Assembly (NCBI GenBank): GCA_910586215.1
Contig: CAJUGH010000005.1
Span: forward strand, 108,000 to 171,999
Direction of reading: 5' to 3'
DNA from: an uncultured Acetatifactor sp.
GTDB taxonomy: Bacteria; Bacillota; Clostridia; Lachnospirales; Lachnospiraceae
Length of the DNA stretch: 64,000 nucleotides
Translations under genes and position numbers: made by a program
Notes under the pieces: model-generated
What the model saw: only the letters and a program-made list of their open reading frames with translations
The model's database searches: none
What the model was told of the DNA's origin: nothing
Shown here: positions 44,330-52,841 of the stretch, one piece after another
Layout of the letters: the number at the start of each line of letters is the position of its first letter
Position numbering within the stretch: the first letter of the stretch is position 1

Positions 44330-45496
44330 ATGCGCGGTGATTCCAGGAAAGCAAAGAAAGGCAGGGCAAAACGGCCCAGGATCTATGTGTGTCACACCTA
44401 TTATCATGTATATGTGACTTTTCTGAAGGAACTGCGCCTTAAGAGTCTGCAGCAGGAGGAAGCCTCCGGGAAGGCATCTTCTGGCGGGCAGGCACAGCTG
44501 GAAGACACGTCCGGGAAGGCAGATCTTGTGCTTTCCCGGATGTCCAATGATTTTGAGGACTTGAAGAGCCGGGTGGAGGCTACAGGACTTTTTGCCCATG
44601 TCTATGAGTTTGATGAGAAGCGGGAGGATTTTTTCCCCAAGCTGGCTAAGTGGAGAAAAGGAGGAGGCGGATTTCTGGGCAATCTGTACTGCCGCATCCG
44701 TTTCACCAGGCTGTATGCACAGCTGGAAGCACCCTATGTGCCGGTGGATTTCAGGGACTATGAAGATATCTATGTATACTGTGATTCGGATCCCATCGGC
44801 TATTACCTGAACCAGAACAGGATCTATTATCATGCGGTGGAGGACGGGCTGAACTGCTTGAAGAACTTTGACGCTGCCCGGTATGACAACAGAGGGCATT
44901 TTAAACTGAAAGTATTCCTTTCCATGTACCTGAATCTGATTTTCGTACAGAACGGGTATGGGAAGTACTGCCTGGATATGGAAGTCAATGACATTTCGGC
45001 CATTGCGTATCCCTGCCCCAGGTATATCGAACTGCCCAGGAAAGCCCTTACGGACCGGCTTACAGCGGAGGACAAGGAGATACTCCTAAAGGCATTTATC
45101 CGGGACAAGGAGGGGCTGGAGCGGCAGATAGAGGAAAGCAGCAAGGTGGGGGACAAGATCCTGGTTCTCACGGATCCCCTGTGTACCCTGGAGGTGCGGG
45201 AGAAGATTTTCCGGGACATTATCCATAGGTATGAGCAGGAAGGGACGGTGTTTCTCAAGCCCCATCCCAGGGATGCCCTGGACTATAGGAAGCTTTTCCC
45301 GGAGTATCCCCAGTTTGATGCCACGGTTCCCATGGAGATGCTGGGCTTCTTCCCGGGCTTACGGTTCCGGAAGGTGGTGGGGGTATTCACGGAGGTGAAG
45401 GGACTTCCCTTTGCAGAGGAGACGGTGCGGCTGGGGGCAGACTTCATGGATGCCTATGAGGATCCGCTGATCCACCGGCAGAACGAACAGATATAG
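44330..45496 (+). CDS. GT52/sialyltransferase-like glycosyltransferase
   Basis: 388 residues, soluble. Begins RPRIYVCHTYYHVYVTFLKE, the N-terminal strand-helix of GT52/polysialyltransferase-like GT-B enzymes, has YEDIYVYCDSDPIGYYL and AVEDGLNCL in the middle, and KILVLTDPL, then GTVFLKPHPRDALDYRKLFPEY near the C-terminus, the nucleotide-binding part in sialyltransferase families. The residues between about 45 and 62 are a Gly/Ser-rich insert. Because pseF, pseI and pseG lie 3-7 kb downstream, a CMP-pseudaminic acid donor is plausible. GGAGG precedes the start. Confidence 0.62.
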   Translation: MRGDSRKAKKGRAKRPRIYVCHTYYHVYVTFLKELRLKSLQQEEASGKASSGGQAQLEDTSGKADLVLSRMSNDFEDLKSRVEATGLFAHVYEFDEKREDFFPKLAKWRKGGGGFLGNLYCRIRFTRLYAQLEAPYVPVDFRDYEDIYVYCDSDPIGYYLNQNRIYYHAVEDGLNCLKNFDAARYDNRGHFKLKVFLSMYLNLIFVQNGYGKYCLDMEVNDISAIAYPCPRYIELPRKALTDRLTAEDKEILLKAFIRDKEGLERQIEESSKVGDKILVLTDPLCTLEVREKIFRDIIHRYEQEGTVFLKPHPRDALDYRKLFPEYPQFDATVPMEMLGFFPGLRFRKVVGVFTEVKGLPFAEETVRLGADFMDAYEDPLIHRQNEQI

Positions 45497-45509
45497 GGAG
45501 GAAAATCTT

Positions 45510-47255
45510 GTGGGGCAGATCATAAGAAAGCTTCGGGTATTGCTGGATCAGAAACAGAAGAGGATCATGGCAGGGCTGGTGGTGCTGATGGTGGTGGGGG
45601 CTTTCCTGCAGACAGCGGGGGTAGGGATGCTGGTGCAGGCGGTGGGCCTGGTCATCGATCCGGGAGCCATGGAGAAAAACAGGATCGTGGCAGCCCTCTA
45701 TGAATGGATGGGGTGTGAGAGTTATGAGAGCTTTTCCATTGTGATGCTGTCCCTGCTGATTGCAACCTTTGTGGTCAAAAATGCTTTCCTTTTTGTGCAG
45801 CAGAAGCTTACCCTGGCCTTTGTGTATACCAATCAGTTCCGTACCTCGGAGCGGCTGATGCGTAATTATCTGCGGCGGGGCTATGAGTTCTACTTGAACG
45901 CGGATACTGCGGTGGTGCAGCGCAATATCACTTCCGATGTAAATAATATGTACGCGCTGATCCTGTCCCTGTTGCAGCTTCTGTCAGACGGAGTGGTGTC
46001 CCTGTTTATTGTAAGCTATTGTTTTATCACGAACGGTACCATGACAATGCTGCTGGCTGTGGTGTTGCTGGTACTGCTGGTGCTGGTGAAAAAGGTCCTG
46101 GAGCCGGTGATGCACAGGGCGGGCAAGGATAACCAGGATTACTACAGCGGCCTGTTCAAATGGATCTCCCAGACCGTCCAGGGCATCAAGGAAGTGAAGG
46201 TGGGGGGGAAGGAACCCTATTTTGTGGAAGAATATATCAAATGCGGCAGAGGATATGTGAGTGCCGTGCAGCGGTACAGCCTGTACAACCAGATCCCTAA
46301 GCTGCTGCTGGAGACAGCCTGTATCGGGGCCATGGTGGGATATATGATCTTCCAGGTAGCCACAGGGGTATCCACTGAGGATATGCTGGGAGTGCTTTCT
46401 ACCCTGGCAGCGGCGGCTTTTGTGCTGTTGCCCTGTGTGAACCGGATCAGCAACCAGATCAATGCCATCGCCTACTGTGAACCTGCCTTTATGAAGGTCA
46501 GCGACAATCTCCAGGATGAGATCGCAAACGATAAAGTGGACATGTCCTTTGCGTTGGAGGAAGAAAAGCTGCCAATAAAAAAGGATATCATCCTGGAGGA
46601 TATTACCTATGCGTATCCCGGCACCGAAAAACGGATTTTCCACCATGCGCGGATGACCATACCTGTGGGAGCCTCCGTAGGGGTGGTGGGCACTTCCGGG
46701 GCAGGCAAGAGTACCATTGTGGATATCCTGCTGGGCCTGCTGGAACTGGAGTCGGGCTATGTGCTTGCGGATGGGAAACCTGTCAAGGAACATTACAGGG
46801 GGTGGCTACAGAACATCGGGTACATTCCCCAGATGATATTCATGCTGGATGATACCATCCGCAGTAATGTGGCCTTTGGTGTGCCCAGGGAGAAAGTGGA
46901 TGAAAAAAGGGTCTGGGAGGTACTGCATGAGGCTCAGTTGGATGAATTTGTAAAATCCCTGCCCCAGGGCCTTGACACCAGCATCGGGGAGCGGGGAATC
47001 CGTATCTCCGGCGGACAGCGGCAGCGGATCGGCATTGCCAGGGCCCTCTACCATGACCCGGAGGTGATGGTACTGGACGAGGCCACTTCAGCCCTGGACA
47101 ATGATACCGAGGCTGCCATCATGGAATCCATCAACATGCTCCATGGCAGGAAGACTTTGATCATCATTGCCCACAGGCTTCAGACCATAGCAAAATGCGA
47201 CCTGGTGTACCGGGTGGAGAATGGGAAGGCAACACTGGAAAGAGGGAATATATGA
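45510..47255 (+). CDS. ABC transporter, MsbA/PglK-like lipid-linked glycan flippase
   Basis: 581 residues, a fused half-transporter: six membrane helices in 1-330, then an ATPase with Walker A GTSGAGKST at 394-402, signature ISGGQRQRI from 499, Walker B VMVLDEATSALD near 522-533 and the H-loop in IIAHRLQ. PglK-type transporters flip undecaprenyl-diphosphate oligosaccharides, and no Wzx is in the window, so this is the likely flippase. GTG start at 45510 with GGGAGGA eight bases upstream. A G7 tract at 46202-46208 is in frame (VGGKE). One base separates its stop from the next start. Confidence 0.87.
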   Translation: MGQIIRKLRVLLDQKQKRIMAGLVVLMVVGAFLQTAGVGMLVQAVGLVIDPGAMEKNRIVAALYEWMGCESYESFSIVMLSLLIATFVVKNAFLFVQQKLTLAFVYTNQFRTSERLMRNYLRRGYEFYLNADTAVVQRNITSDVNNMYALILSLLQLLSDGVVSLFIVSYCFITNGTMTMLLAVVLLVLLVLVKKVLEPVMHRAGKDNQDYYSGLFKWISQTVQGIKEVKVGGKEPYFVEEYIKCGRGYVSAVQRYSLYNQIPKLLLETACIGAMVGYMIFQVATGVSTEDMLGVLSTLAAAAFVLLPCVNRISNQINAIAYCEPAFMKVSDNLQDEIANDKVDMSFALEEEKLPIKKDIILEDITYAYPGTEKRIFHHARMTIPVGASVGVVGTSGAGKSTIVDILLGLLELESGYVLADGKPVKEHYRGWLQNIGYIPQMIFMLDDTIRSNVAFGVPREKVDEKRVWEVLHEAQLDEFVKSLPQGLDTSIGERGIRISGGQRQRIGIARALYHDPEVMVLDEATSALDNDTEAAIMESINMLHGRKTLIIIAHRLQTIAKCDLVYRVENGKATLERGNI

Positions 47256-47256
47256 G

Positions 47257-48276
47257 ATGCAGTTAAGTGTTATTGTGCCTGTTTATAATATGGCAGCAGG
47301 TGGAAAACTGGAGTTCTGCATGGACTCTCTGGTAAACCAGACCATAGATGATTATGAAATCCTTGCCGTCAACGATGCGTCCACGGACAATTCCCTGGAG
47401 ATCCTGCAGGGGTATGAGGAGCGGTATCCGGACAAGGTGCGGGTGATTACGTACCCGGTGAACCGGCGCCAGGGCGGGGCCAAGAACGAGGGCCTGAAGG
47501 CGGCCAGAGGGGAGTGGATCGGCTTCATCGACAGCGATGACTGGGTGACGGCTGACTACTATGAGAAGCTGCTGGGCAGGGCGCAGGAGACCGGTGCTGA
47601 TATGGTGGGATGTGACTACAGCCTGGTGACGGAGCATACCTTCCAGGTGGGGAAGGTAGTGCAGAACAATACCCGGAAGCAGACCGGGATCCTGGATGAA
47701 GAGAAGCACAGACTGCATATCCTGCGGCCAGGCAGTATGGTATTGAAGGTTTACAGGGCAGATGTGATCCGGGACAACCATTTATGTTTCCCGGAAGGCA
47801 TATTTTATGAGGACAATTGTGCCGGTTCCCTGTGGAGCCTGTACTTTACGCGGTTTGAGCGGGTGGATGAGCCGCTCTATTACTATTTTCAACATGAGAC
47901 CTCCACGGTGCATCATATTACAGAGGACAGATGCAGGAACAGGATGCAGGCGGAGGAGACCTTTTACATGGAATGCAGGAAGCGGGGCATGCTGGAAGAA
48001 TACAGGGAGGAGATAGAATTTCGTTTTGTGGAACTTTTTTATGTGACCACTCTGTTTTCCTATCTGCAGGGGGCGAGACACCCACGGCTGGCTTTTGTGA
48101 GAGAACTGCGGCAAAGGGTGCAGGAATATTTCCCGGATTTTCAGGAGAACACATACTATCAGAAGAACATAGGGCAGGAGGAGCAGCGGCTGGTGGCCAT
48201 GCAGTGCAGGTCAGACATAAGGTTCTATCTTTATTACCGGATGAAACTGTGGGTCAGGAGATTTCGGGGCAGATGA
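47257..48276 (+). CDS. GT2 glycosyltransferase, EpsE/WcaA-like
   Basis: 339 residues. SVIVPVYNMAAGGKLEFCMD, VNDASTDNS, and the DxD motif FIDSDDWVTADYYEKL mark a soluble GT-A inverting transferase. The C-terminal 150 residues are helical with no membrane segment. ATG 47257 is chosen as it comes directly after the ABC transporter stop, with GAGGGA upstream; an earlier in-frame ATG at 47221 lies inside the transporter gene. It probably adds one sugar of the repeat unit on the cytoplasmic face before flipping. Confidence 0.85.
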   Translation: MQLSVIVPVYNMAAGGKLEFCMDSLVNQTIDDYEILAVNDASTDNSLEILQGYEERYPDKVRVITYPVNRRQGGAKNEGLKAARGEWIGFIDSDDWVTADYYEKLLGRAQETGADMVGCDYSLVTEHTFQVGKVVQNNTRKQTGILDEEKHRLHILRPGSMVLKVYRADVIRDNHLCFPEGIFYEDNCAGSLWSLYFTRFERVDEPLYYYFQHETSTVHHITEDRCRNRMQAEETFYMECRKRGMLEEYREEIEFRFVELFYVTTLFSYLQGARHPRLAFVRELRQRVQEYFPDFQENTYYQKNIGQEEQRLVAMQCRSDIRFYLYYRMKLWVRRFRGR

Positions 48277-48357
48277 CACCGTGAGGAAAGCAAGTAAGTG
48301 GAAATGGCTTGCAGGCGGCAGACCGATGCCTGCCGGCCAGGATAAGGAGGCAGTTTC

Positions 48358-49053
48358 ATGAAAAAATTAGCAGTGATCACAGCCCGGGGAGGCAGCAAGC
48401 GTATCCCCAGGAAAAATATAAAGGAGTTCTGCGGGAAACCAATCATGGCTTATTCCATAGAGGCAGCCCTTCATGCAGGCGTGTTTGACACGGTTATGGT
48501 ATCCACGGATGATGAAGAGATTGCCCAGGTGGCGCGGCAGTATGGGGCAGAGGTTCCTTTCTTCCGCAGCCAGGAGACAGCCAATGATTATGCAGTGACT
48601 TCACAGGTATTACGGGAAGTGCTGGAAGAATATGAAAACAGGGGAGAACATTTTGGGCAGGTCTGCTGTATCTATCCTACAGCGCCCTTTCTCACGGCGG
48701 ACAGGCTGCGGGAGGCAATGGGGGTTCTTACGGGAAAGAAGGCAGACTGTGTGCTTCCTGTAGTCCGGTACGGATTCCCACCCCAGCGCTGTGTGGTGGT
48801 GGAGGATGGATTTGTGAAGTTTAAGTGGCCACAGCACCGCAATGCCAGGTCCCAGGATCTGGAACCTTATTATCACGATGTAGGGCAGTTTTATTGCCTG
48901 GATACAGGGCAATTTGTACAACAGGGTGTATTGATTATGGAGCATACGGTTCCACTTATCCTGTCGGAGATGGAAGTACAGGATATTGATACAGAAGAAG
49001 ACTGGAAACTGGCAGAAGTGAAGTTTTCCCTGCTGCGTGGCAGGGAAGTATGA
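48358..49053 (+). CDS. pseF: Pseudaminic acid cytidylyltransferase (PseF)
   Basis: 231 residues. CMP-sugar synthetase fold with VITARGGSKRIPRKNIKEF at the N-terminus, STDDEEIAQVARQYGAEVPF, CCIYPTAPFLTADRL and QDLEPYYHDVGQFYCL; the closing LSEMEVQDIDTEEDWKLAE matches PseF closely. It activates pseudaminic acid as CMP-Pse for transfer. AGGAGG precedes ATG 48358. It leads a pseF-pseI-pseG block with gaps of 15 and 51 bp. Confidence 0.92.
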   Translation: MKKLAVITARGGSKRIPRKNIKEFCGKPIMAYSIEAALHAGVFDTVMVSTDDEEIAQVARQYGAEVPFFRSQETANDYAVTSQVLREVLEEYENRGEHFGQVCCIYPTAPFLTADRLREAMGVLTGKKADCVLPVVRYGFPPQRCVVVEDGFVKFKWPQHRNARSQDLEPYYHDVGQFYCLDTGQFVQQGVLIMEHTVPLILSEMEVQDIDTEEDWKLAEVKFSLLRGREV

Positions 49054-49068
49054 GAAGGAGAACAGGAA

Positions 49069-50727
49069 ATGGATAACAGGTGCATAGGTGCGAAGATCCA
49101 GGTGGGGAACAGGCTGATAGGGGAAGGTTGTCCGGTGTATATGATCGCGGAAATGTCAGCCAATCATGCCGGAAGCCTGGCGCGGGCCAAAGAAATCATC
49201 CATGCTGCCAAAGACAGTGGGGCAGACTGTATCAAGATACAGACGTATACACCGGATACCTTGACCATTGACTGTAGCAACAAGTATTTCCAGGTGCAGG
49301 ACGGCACCTGGAAGGGGGCGAATCTCTACCAGCTATATGGGCAGGCGTATACTCCGTGGGAGTGGCAGGGGGAACTGAAGGAGGAAGCAGATAAAGTCGG
49401 CATTGACTTCCTTTCCACGCCATTCGACAGGACATCGGTGGACTTCCTGGAACAGTTGGGGCTTGCTTTCTATAAAATAGCATCTTTTGAGATGGTGGAT
49501 CTGCCACTGATCAGATATGTGGCAGCCAAAGGGAAGCCTATTATCATGTCTACAGGTATGGGCACACTGGAAGAAATACGGGAGGCTGCGGAGGCCGTAT
49601 ACGAGACTGGCAACAGACAGCTGGCGTTGCTGAAATGTTCCAGCGTATATCCGGCAGACCCGGCAGACATGCACCTGGCCACCATCCGGGACATGCGGGA
49701 GCGTTTTGGGATTCCTGTGGGACTGTCAGATCATTCCCTGGGGCAGCTAAGTGCGGTAACTTCTGTGGCACTGGGTGCTTCTATTATAGAAAAGCATTTC
49801 TGTATCAGCCGGGAGATTGAAAATCCGGATGCTTCATTTTCCATGACACCGGAAGAATACCGCAGAATGGTGGAGGAAGTCAGGGCGGCAGAGCAGGCAG
49901 TGGGAATACCATATTACGGTATCGGCCAGAAAGAGGAAAGCAGTGTGGTGTTCAGACGTTCCATTTTCTGTGTAAAGGATATCTTGGAAGGAGAGTCCCT
50001 CACGGAGGAAAACATCCGTGTTATCCGTCCGGGCTATGGACTGAAACCCAAATATTATGAGGAAATCCTGGGGATGAAAGCAGACAGGTTCCTGGAGAGG
50101 GGGACACCGCTTTGCTTTGATGCGTTAGAGAAGGGTGCCATTTTGTTTCTGACAAATAACAGGAATACGGAGGACCTGTATCAGTGGCTTAAGGACAGGG
50201 AGGTGGCGGTCTGCCGGATTGGAAACAAACTGACGGTAGAAATGGTAAAACAATTGGAACCATCTTTTGTGATCAGCTTTAACTATAGACATATGATATC
50301 CAGGCAGGTGCTGGAATTGCTCCCTGGCCGGATTATCAACCTGCATACATCCCTGCTCCCCTTCAACCGTGGTTCCAGCCCCAATTTTTTCAGTTTCCTT
50401 GGGGATACACCAAAAGGTGTTACCATACATCTGATGGATGAAGGGCTTGACACAGGAGACATACTCTGTCAGAGAAATGTAGTTTTTGATGAAAACAGGG
50501 AGACGTTTGCATCATCCTATGACAGACTGTTAGAGGAGATAAAACATTTATTTATGGAGAACTGGGATGGGATCCGGGATGGGAAGATCACACCCAGAAA
50601 GCAGGAGGGGGCAGGTACTTATCACAGAATGAAGGAATTGGAGAAGATTCGGGAACAATATCCCTTCCAATGGACAGATAGGATTGCAGACTTTAAGGCA
50701 AGACTTGGACAGGAAGACAAGGGTTAA
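49069..50727 (+). CDS. pseI: Pseudaminic acid synthase (PseI) fused to a formyltransferase-like domain
   Basis: 552 residues; a lone PseI has about 350. Residues 1-350 are a complete NeuB-type synthase: AEMSANHAGSLARAKEII, CIKIQTYTPDTLTID, LKCSSVYPADP, GLSDHSLG and EKHFCISR, then a C-terminal SAF domain (RRSIFCVKDILEGESLT). From about 354 a second domain starts AILFLTNNRNTEDLY and has the formyltransferase triad: N424 and H426 in NLHTSLLPFNRGSSP and D461 in GLDTGDIL. One start with AAGGAG and no internal start of note, so it is a true fusion. It condenses the 2,4-diamino sugar with phosphoenolpyruvate; the extra domain probably formylates an amino group. Confidence 0.9.
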   Translation: MDNRCIGAKIQVGNRLIGEGCPVYMIAEMSANHAGSLARAKEIIHAAKDSGADCIKIQTYTPDTLTIDCSNKYFQVQDGTWKGANLYQLYGQAYTPWEWQGELKEEADKVGIDFLSTPFDRTSVDFLEQLGLAFYKIASFEMVDLPLIRYVAAKGKPIIMSTGMGTLEEIREAAEAVYETGNRQLALLKCSSVYPADPADMHLATIRDMRERFGIPVGLSDHSLGQLSAVTSVALGASIIEKHFCISREIENPDASFSMTPEEYRRMVEEVRAAEQAVGIPYYGIGQKEESSVVFRRSIFCVKDILEGESLTEENIRVIRPGYGLKPKYYEEILGMKADRFLERGTPLCFDALEKGAILFLTNNRNTEDLYQWLKDREVAVCRIGNKLTVEMVKQLEPSFVISFNYRHMISRQVLELLPGRIINLHTSLLPFNRGSSPNFFSFLGDTPKGVTIHLMDEGLDTGDILCQRNVVFDENRETFASSYDRLLEEIKHLFMENWDGIRDGKITPRKQEGAGTYHRMKELEKIREQYPFQWTDRIADFKARLGQEDKG

Positions 50728-50778
50728 CAGGTAATTGGCTTTTGCCAGGGAATCCAGGGCAGCAGACAGGAGCGGGCT

Positions 50779-51867
50779 ATGATTTGGATCAGGGCAGACG
50801 GGGGCAGGGAGATTGGTATGGGGCATGTCATGAGATGCCTTGCCATTGGAACAGCTCTTAAAAATAGGGGAGAAAAGATCTGCTTTTTGCTTGCAGATGA
50901 CTCTGTGGCAGCATTTCTGGAAGAGAAGGGATTCTCCTACAGGATACTTTCCAGCAATTACAGGAAGATGGAGGAGGAACTTGACAGACTGGCCGGGATT
51001 CTGGAACAGGAAGGTCCTGGCACGGAATCCGCTGTGTTCCTGGCAGACAGTTATTTTGTAACTGCAACGTATATGGAGGGTGTACGCAGGAGGATGCCGG
51101 TAGCTTTCCTGGATGACATGGGAAGGACGGATCTCCTGGTGGATCTGCTGGTAAATTATAATATTTTTGCAGAGGAATCCCTGTACCAAAAAGGGGAAAA
51201 GCTGTCCCCCCGGCTGCTCCTAGGCACCAGGTATGCCCCTTTGCGGCAGGAATTTAGCAAGGTACCTTATCAAGTCCGGAAACAGGCGAACAGAGTGCTG
51301 ATTACTACCGGGGGAAGCGACAGGTATAACCTGGCAGGTCAGATTCTGGCAGAAGCCCTGGAACATTCGGAGACGGCAGACATGGAATATGATGTGGTGG
51401 ATGGGGCGTTCAATGTACATTCTCCTTATCTGAGGGAACTGGAGAAGAGACATGACAATGTGCATATCTACAGTAATGTGGCAAAGATGGCAGAACTGAT
51501 GAGGAGATGCGACATGGCAGTGACTGCAGGGGGATCTACCATGTATGAACTGAGTGCCATAGGAGTGCCAATCATCTGCTTTTCATTCGTGGATAATCAA
51601 GAGAAAATCGTGGAAGGGTTTAAGCGCAGGGGAATTGTGCCATATGGGGGAGATTACCTGCGACAAGGACGGTCCATGATAAGTGAAATTGTAAATGCTA
51701 TTGGTGTACTGAGACAAGATTCTGGTTTGCGGACTGTTTATAGCGATAAGTTAAGGCAACTGGTAGATGGGCAGGGAGCGGACCGGATTGCTGAAAAGCT
51801 GACTGGTCTGAAGCATATAAGGCGAATGATTTGTGCCGATGGCATCGGCATGTCTGGAAGGATGTAG
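50779..51867 (+). CDS. pseG: UDP-2,4-diacetamido-2,4,6-trideoxy-altropyranose hydrolase (PseG)
   Basis: 362 residues, GT-B fold like MurG. IRADGGREIGMGHVMRCLAI is the PseG N-terminal signature with the catalytic histidine; ADSYFVTATY, FLDDMGR, VNYNIFAEE, LLGTRYAPLRQEF, ITTGGSDRYN and TAGGSTMYELSAIGVP follow in the usual order. It releases UDP to give the free sugar used by PseI. CAGGAG precedes ATG 50779. The C-terminal 25 residues (HIRRMICADGIGMSGRM) look like read-through beyond the usual end. Confidence 0.9.
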   Translation: MIWIRADGGREIGMGHVMRCLAIGTALKNRGEKICFLLADDSVAAFLEEKGFSYRILSSNYRKMEEELDRLAGILEQEGPGTESAVFLADSYFVTATYMEGVRRRMPVAFLDDMGRTDLLVDLLVNYNIFAEESLYQKGEKLSPRLLLGTRYAPLRQEFSKVPYQVRKQANRVLITTGGSDRYNLAGQILAEALEHSETADMEYDVVDGAFNVHSPYLRELEKRHDNVHIYSNVAKMAELMRRCDMAVTAGGSTMYELSAIGVPIICFSFVDNQEKIVEGFKRRGIVPYGGDYLRQGRSMISEIVNAIGVLRQDSGLRTVYSDKLRQLVDGQGADRIAEKLTGLKHIRRMICADGIGMSGRM

Positions 51868-51902
51868 GGACAAAGGACAGGAATGGTGAGGGTTAACGGC
51901 AC

Positions 51903-52754
51903 ATGAAAAGACAGCTTCCTAAAAGAAAGTGGGCAAATGGAATCGTATCACTGGTATTGTTTGTACTGCTATTGGCCGTATCTTTTCGCATGAGACTGAA
52001 GGAACAGCCCGGATGGGTGGACATAGTGGTCTTCGGGGACAGTGTGTGCGGCGGCATCCGGGATGAGACTGGGATAACGGATCAGTTAAGTGAACGGACA
52101 CAGATGTCTGTGTTGAACGGGGCGCTTGGCGGTACTTGTATCAGCCGGATCGATCAGGAGTGCCGTCTGGATTACGCCAAGGATTCCCTGTCCCTGGCAG
52201 GACTGACAAAGGCTGTGATGGCCAGGGATTTTGGTGTCCAGCAGGCGTTCCGGATTAGGGAGAGCAATACGGAATACTTTGAAAATGTGGTGGATGAACT
52301 GGAGCGGATCGATTTTACCACTGTGAAGCTGGTGGTGATCTGCCATGGGTTGAATGATTATTATGACGGGGTTCCCATATCCAATGAGGCAGACCCTTAT
52401 GATGAATATACCTTTTCCGGGGCTTTGCGCAGTTCCCTCCAGGCCCTGCAGAAGGCGAACCCGGATATGGGGATTGTGCTGGTGACCCCCACTTATACCT
52501 GGCACAGGGAACTGGGGCTGACCTGCGAGGAGTACGACGGAGGGGGAGGGATACAGGAGGACTATATCCGGGCCCAGATGGAGATTGCAGAGGAATTCGG
52601 ACTGGAAGTTGTGGATCTGTATCATGATTTTTTCCCTCATGATACATGGGAGGACTGGGAGTTGTATACCTGGGACGGCATGCACCCCAATGAGGCGGGG
52701 AGGGAAAAGATCGCCGGCAAGATAGCGGATCATATCCTGGGGAACCGGGAATAG
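51903..52754 (+). CDS. Membrane-anchored SGNH hydrolase
   Basis: 283 residues. N-terminal membrane anchor (about 12-28: IVSLVLFVLLLAVSF), then an extracellular SGNH domain with FGDSVCGGI (Ser), NGALGGTCISR (Gly block), ICHGLNDYYDG (Asn) and DGMHPNEAG (Asp/His). Related to the C-terminal half of the protein at 39324-40739. A glycan esterase or O-acyltransferase acting outside the cell is likely; the position just after pseG suggests a nonulosonate-containing substrate. GAGGG upstream of ATG 51903. Confidence 0.78.
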   Translation: MKRQLPKRKWANGIVSLVLFVLLLAVSFRMRLKEQPGWVDIVVFGDSVCGGIRDETGITDQLSERTQMSVLNGALGGTCISRIDQECRLDYAKDSLSLAGLTKAVMARDFGVQQAFRIRESNTEYFENVVDELERIDFTTVKLVVICHGLNDYYDGVPISNEADPYDEYTFSGALRSSLQALQKANPDMGIVLVTPTYTWHRELGLTCEEYDGGGGIQEDYIRAQMEIAEEFGLEVVDLYHDFFPHDTWEDWELYTWDGMHPNEAGREKIAGKIADHILGNRE

Positions 52755-52841
52755 GGGCATCTGGTAAGCGAAGGACAAAGCAGGTGCAGGTATCTATGGA
52801 AGATAACACAGGGAAGAATAGGACGAAGGAGTGGGAAACGG

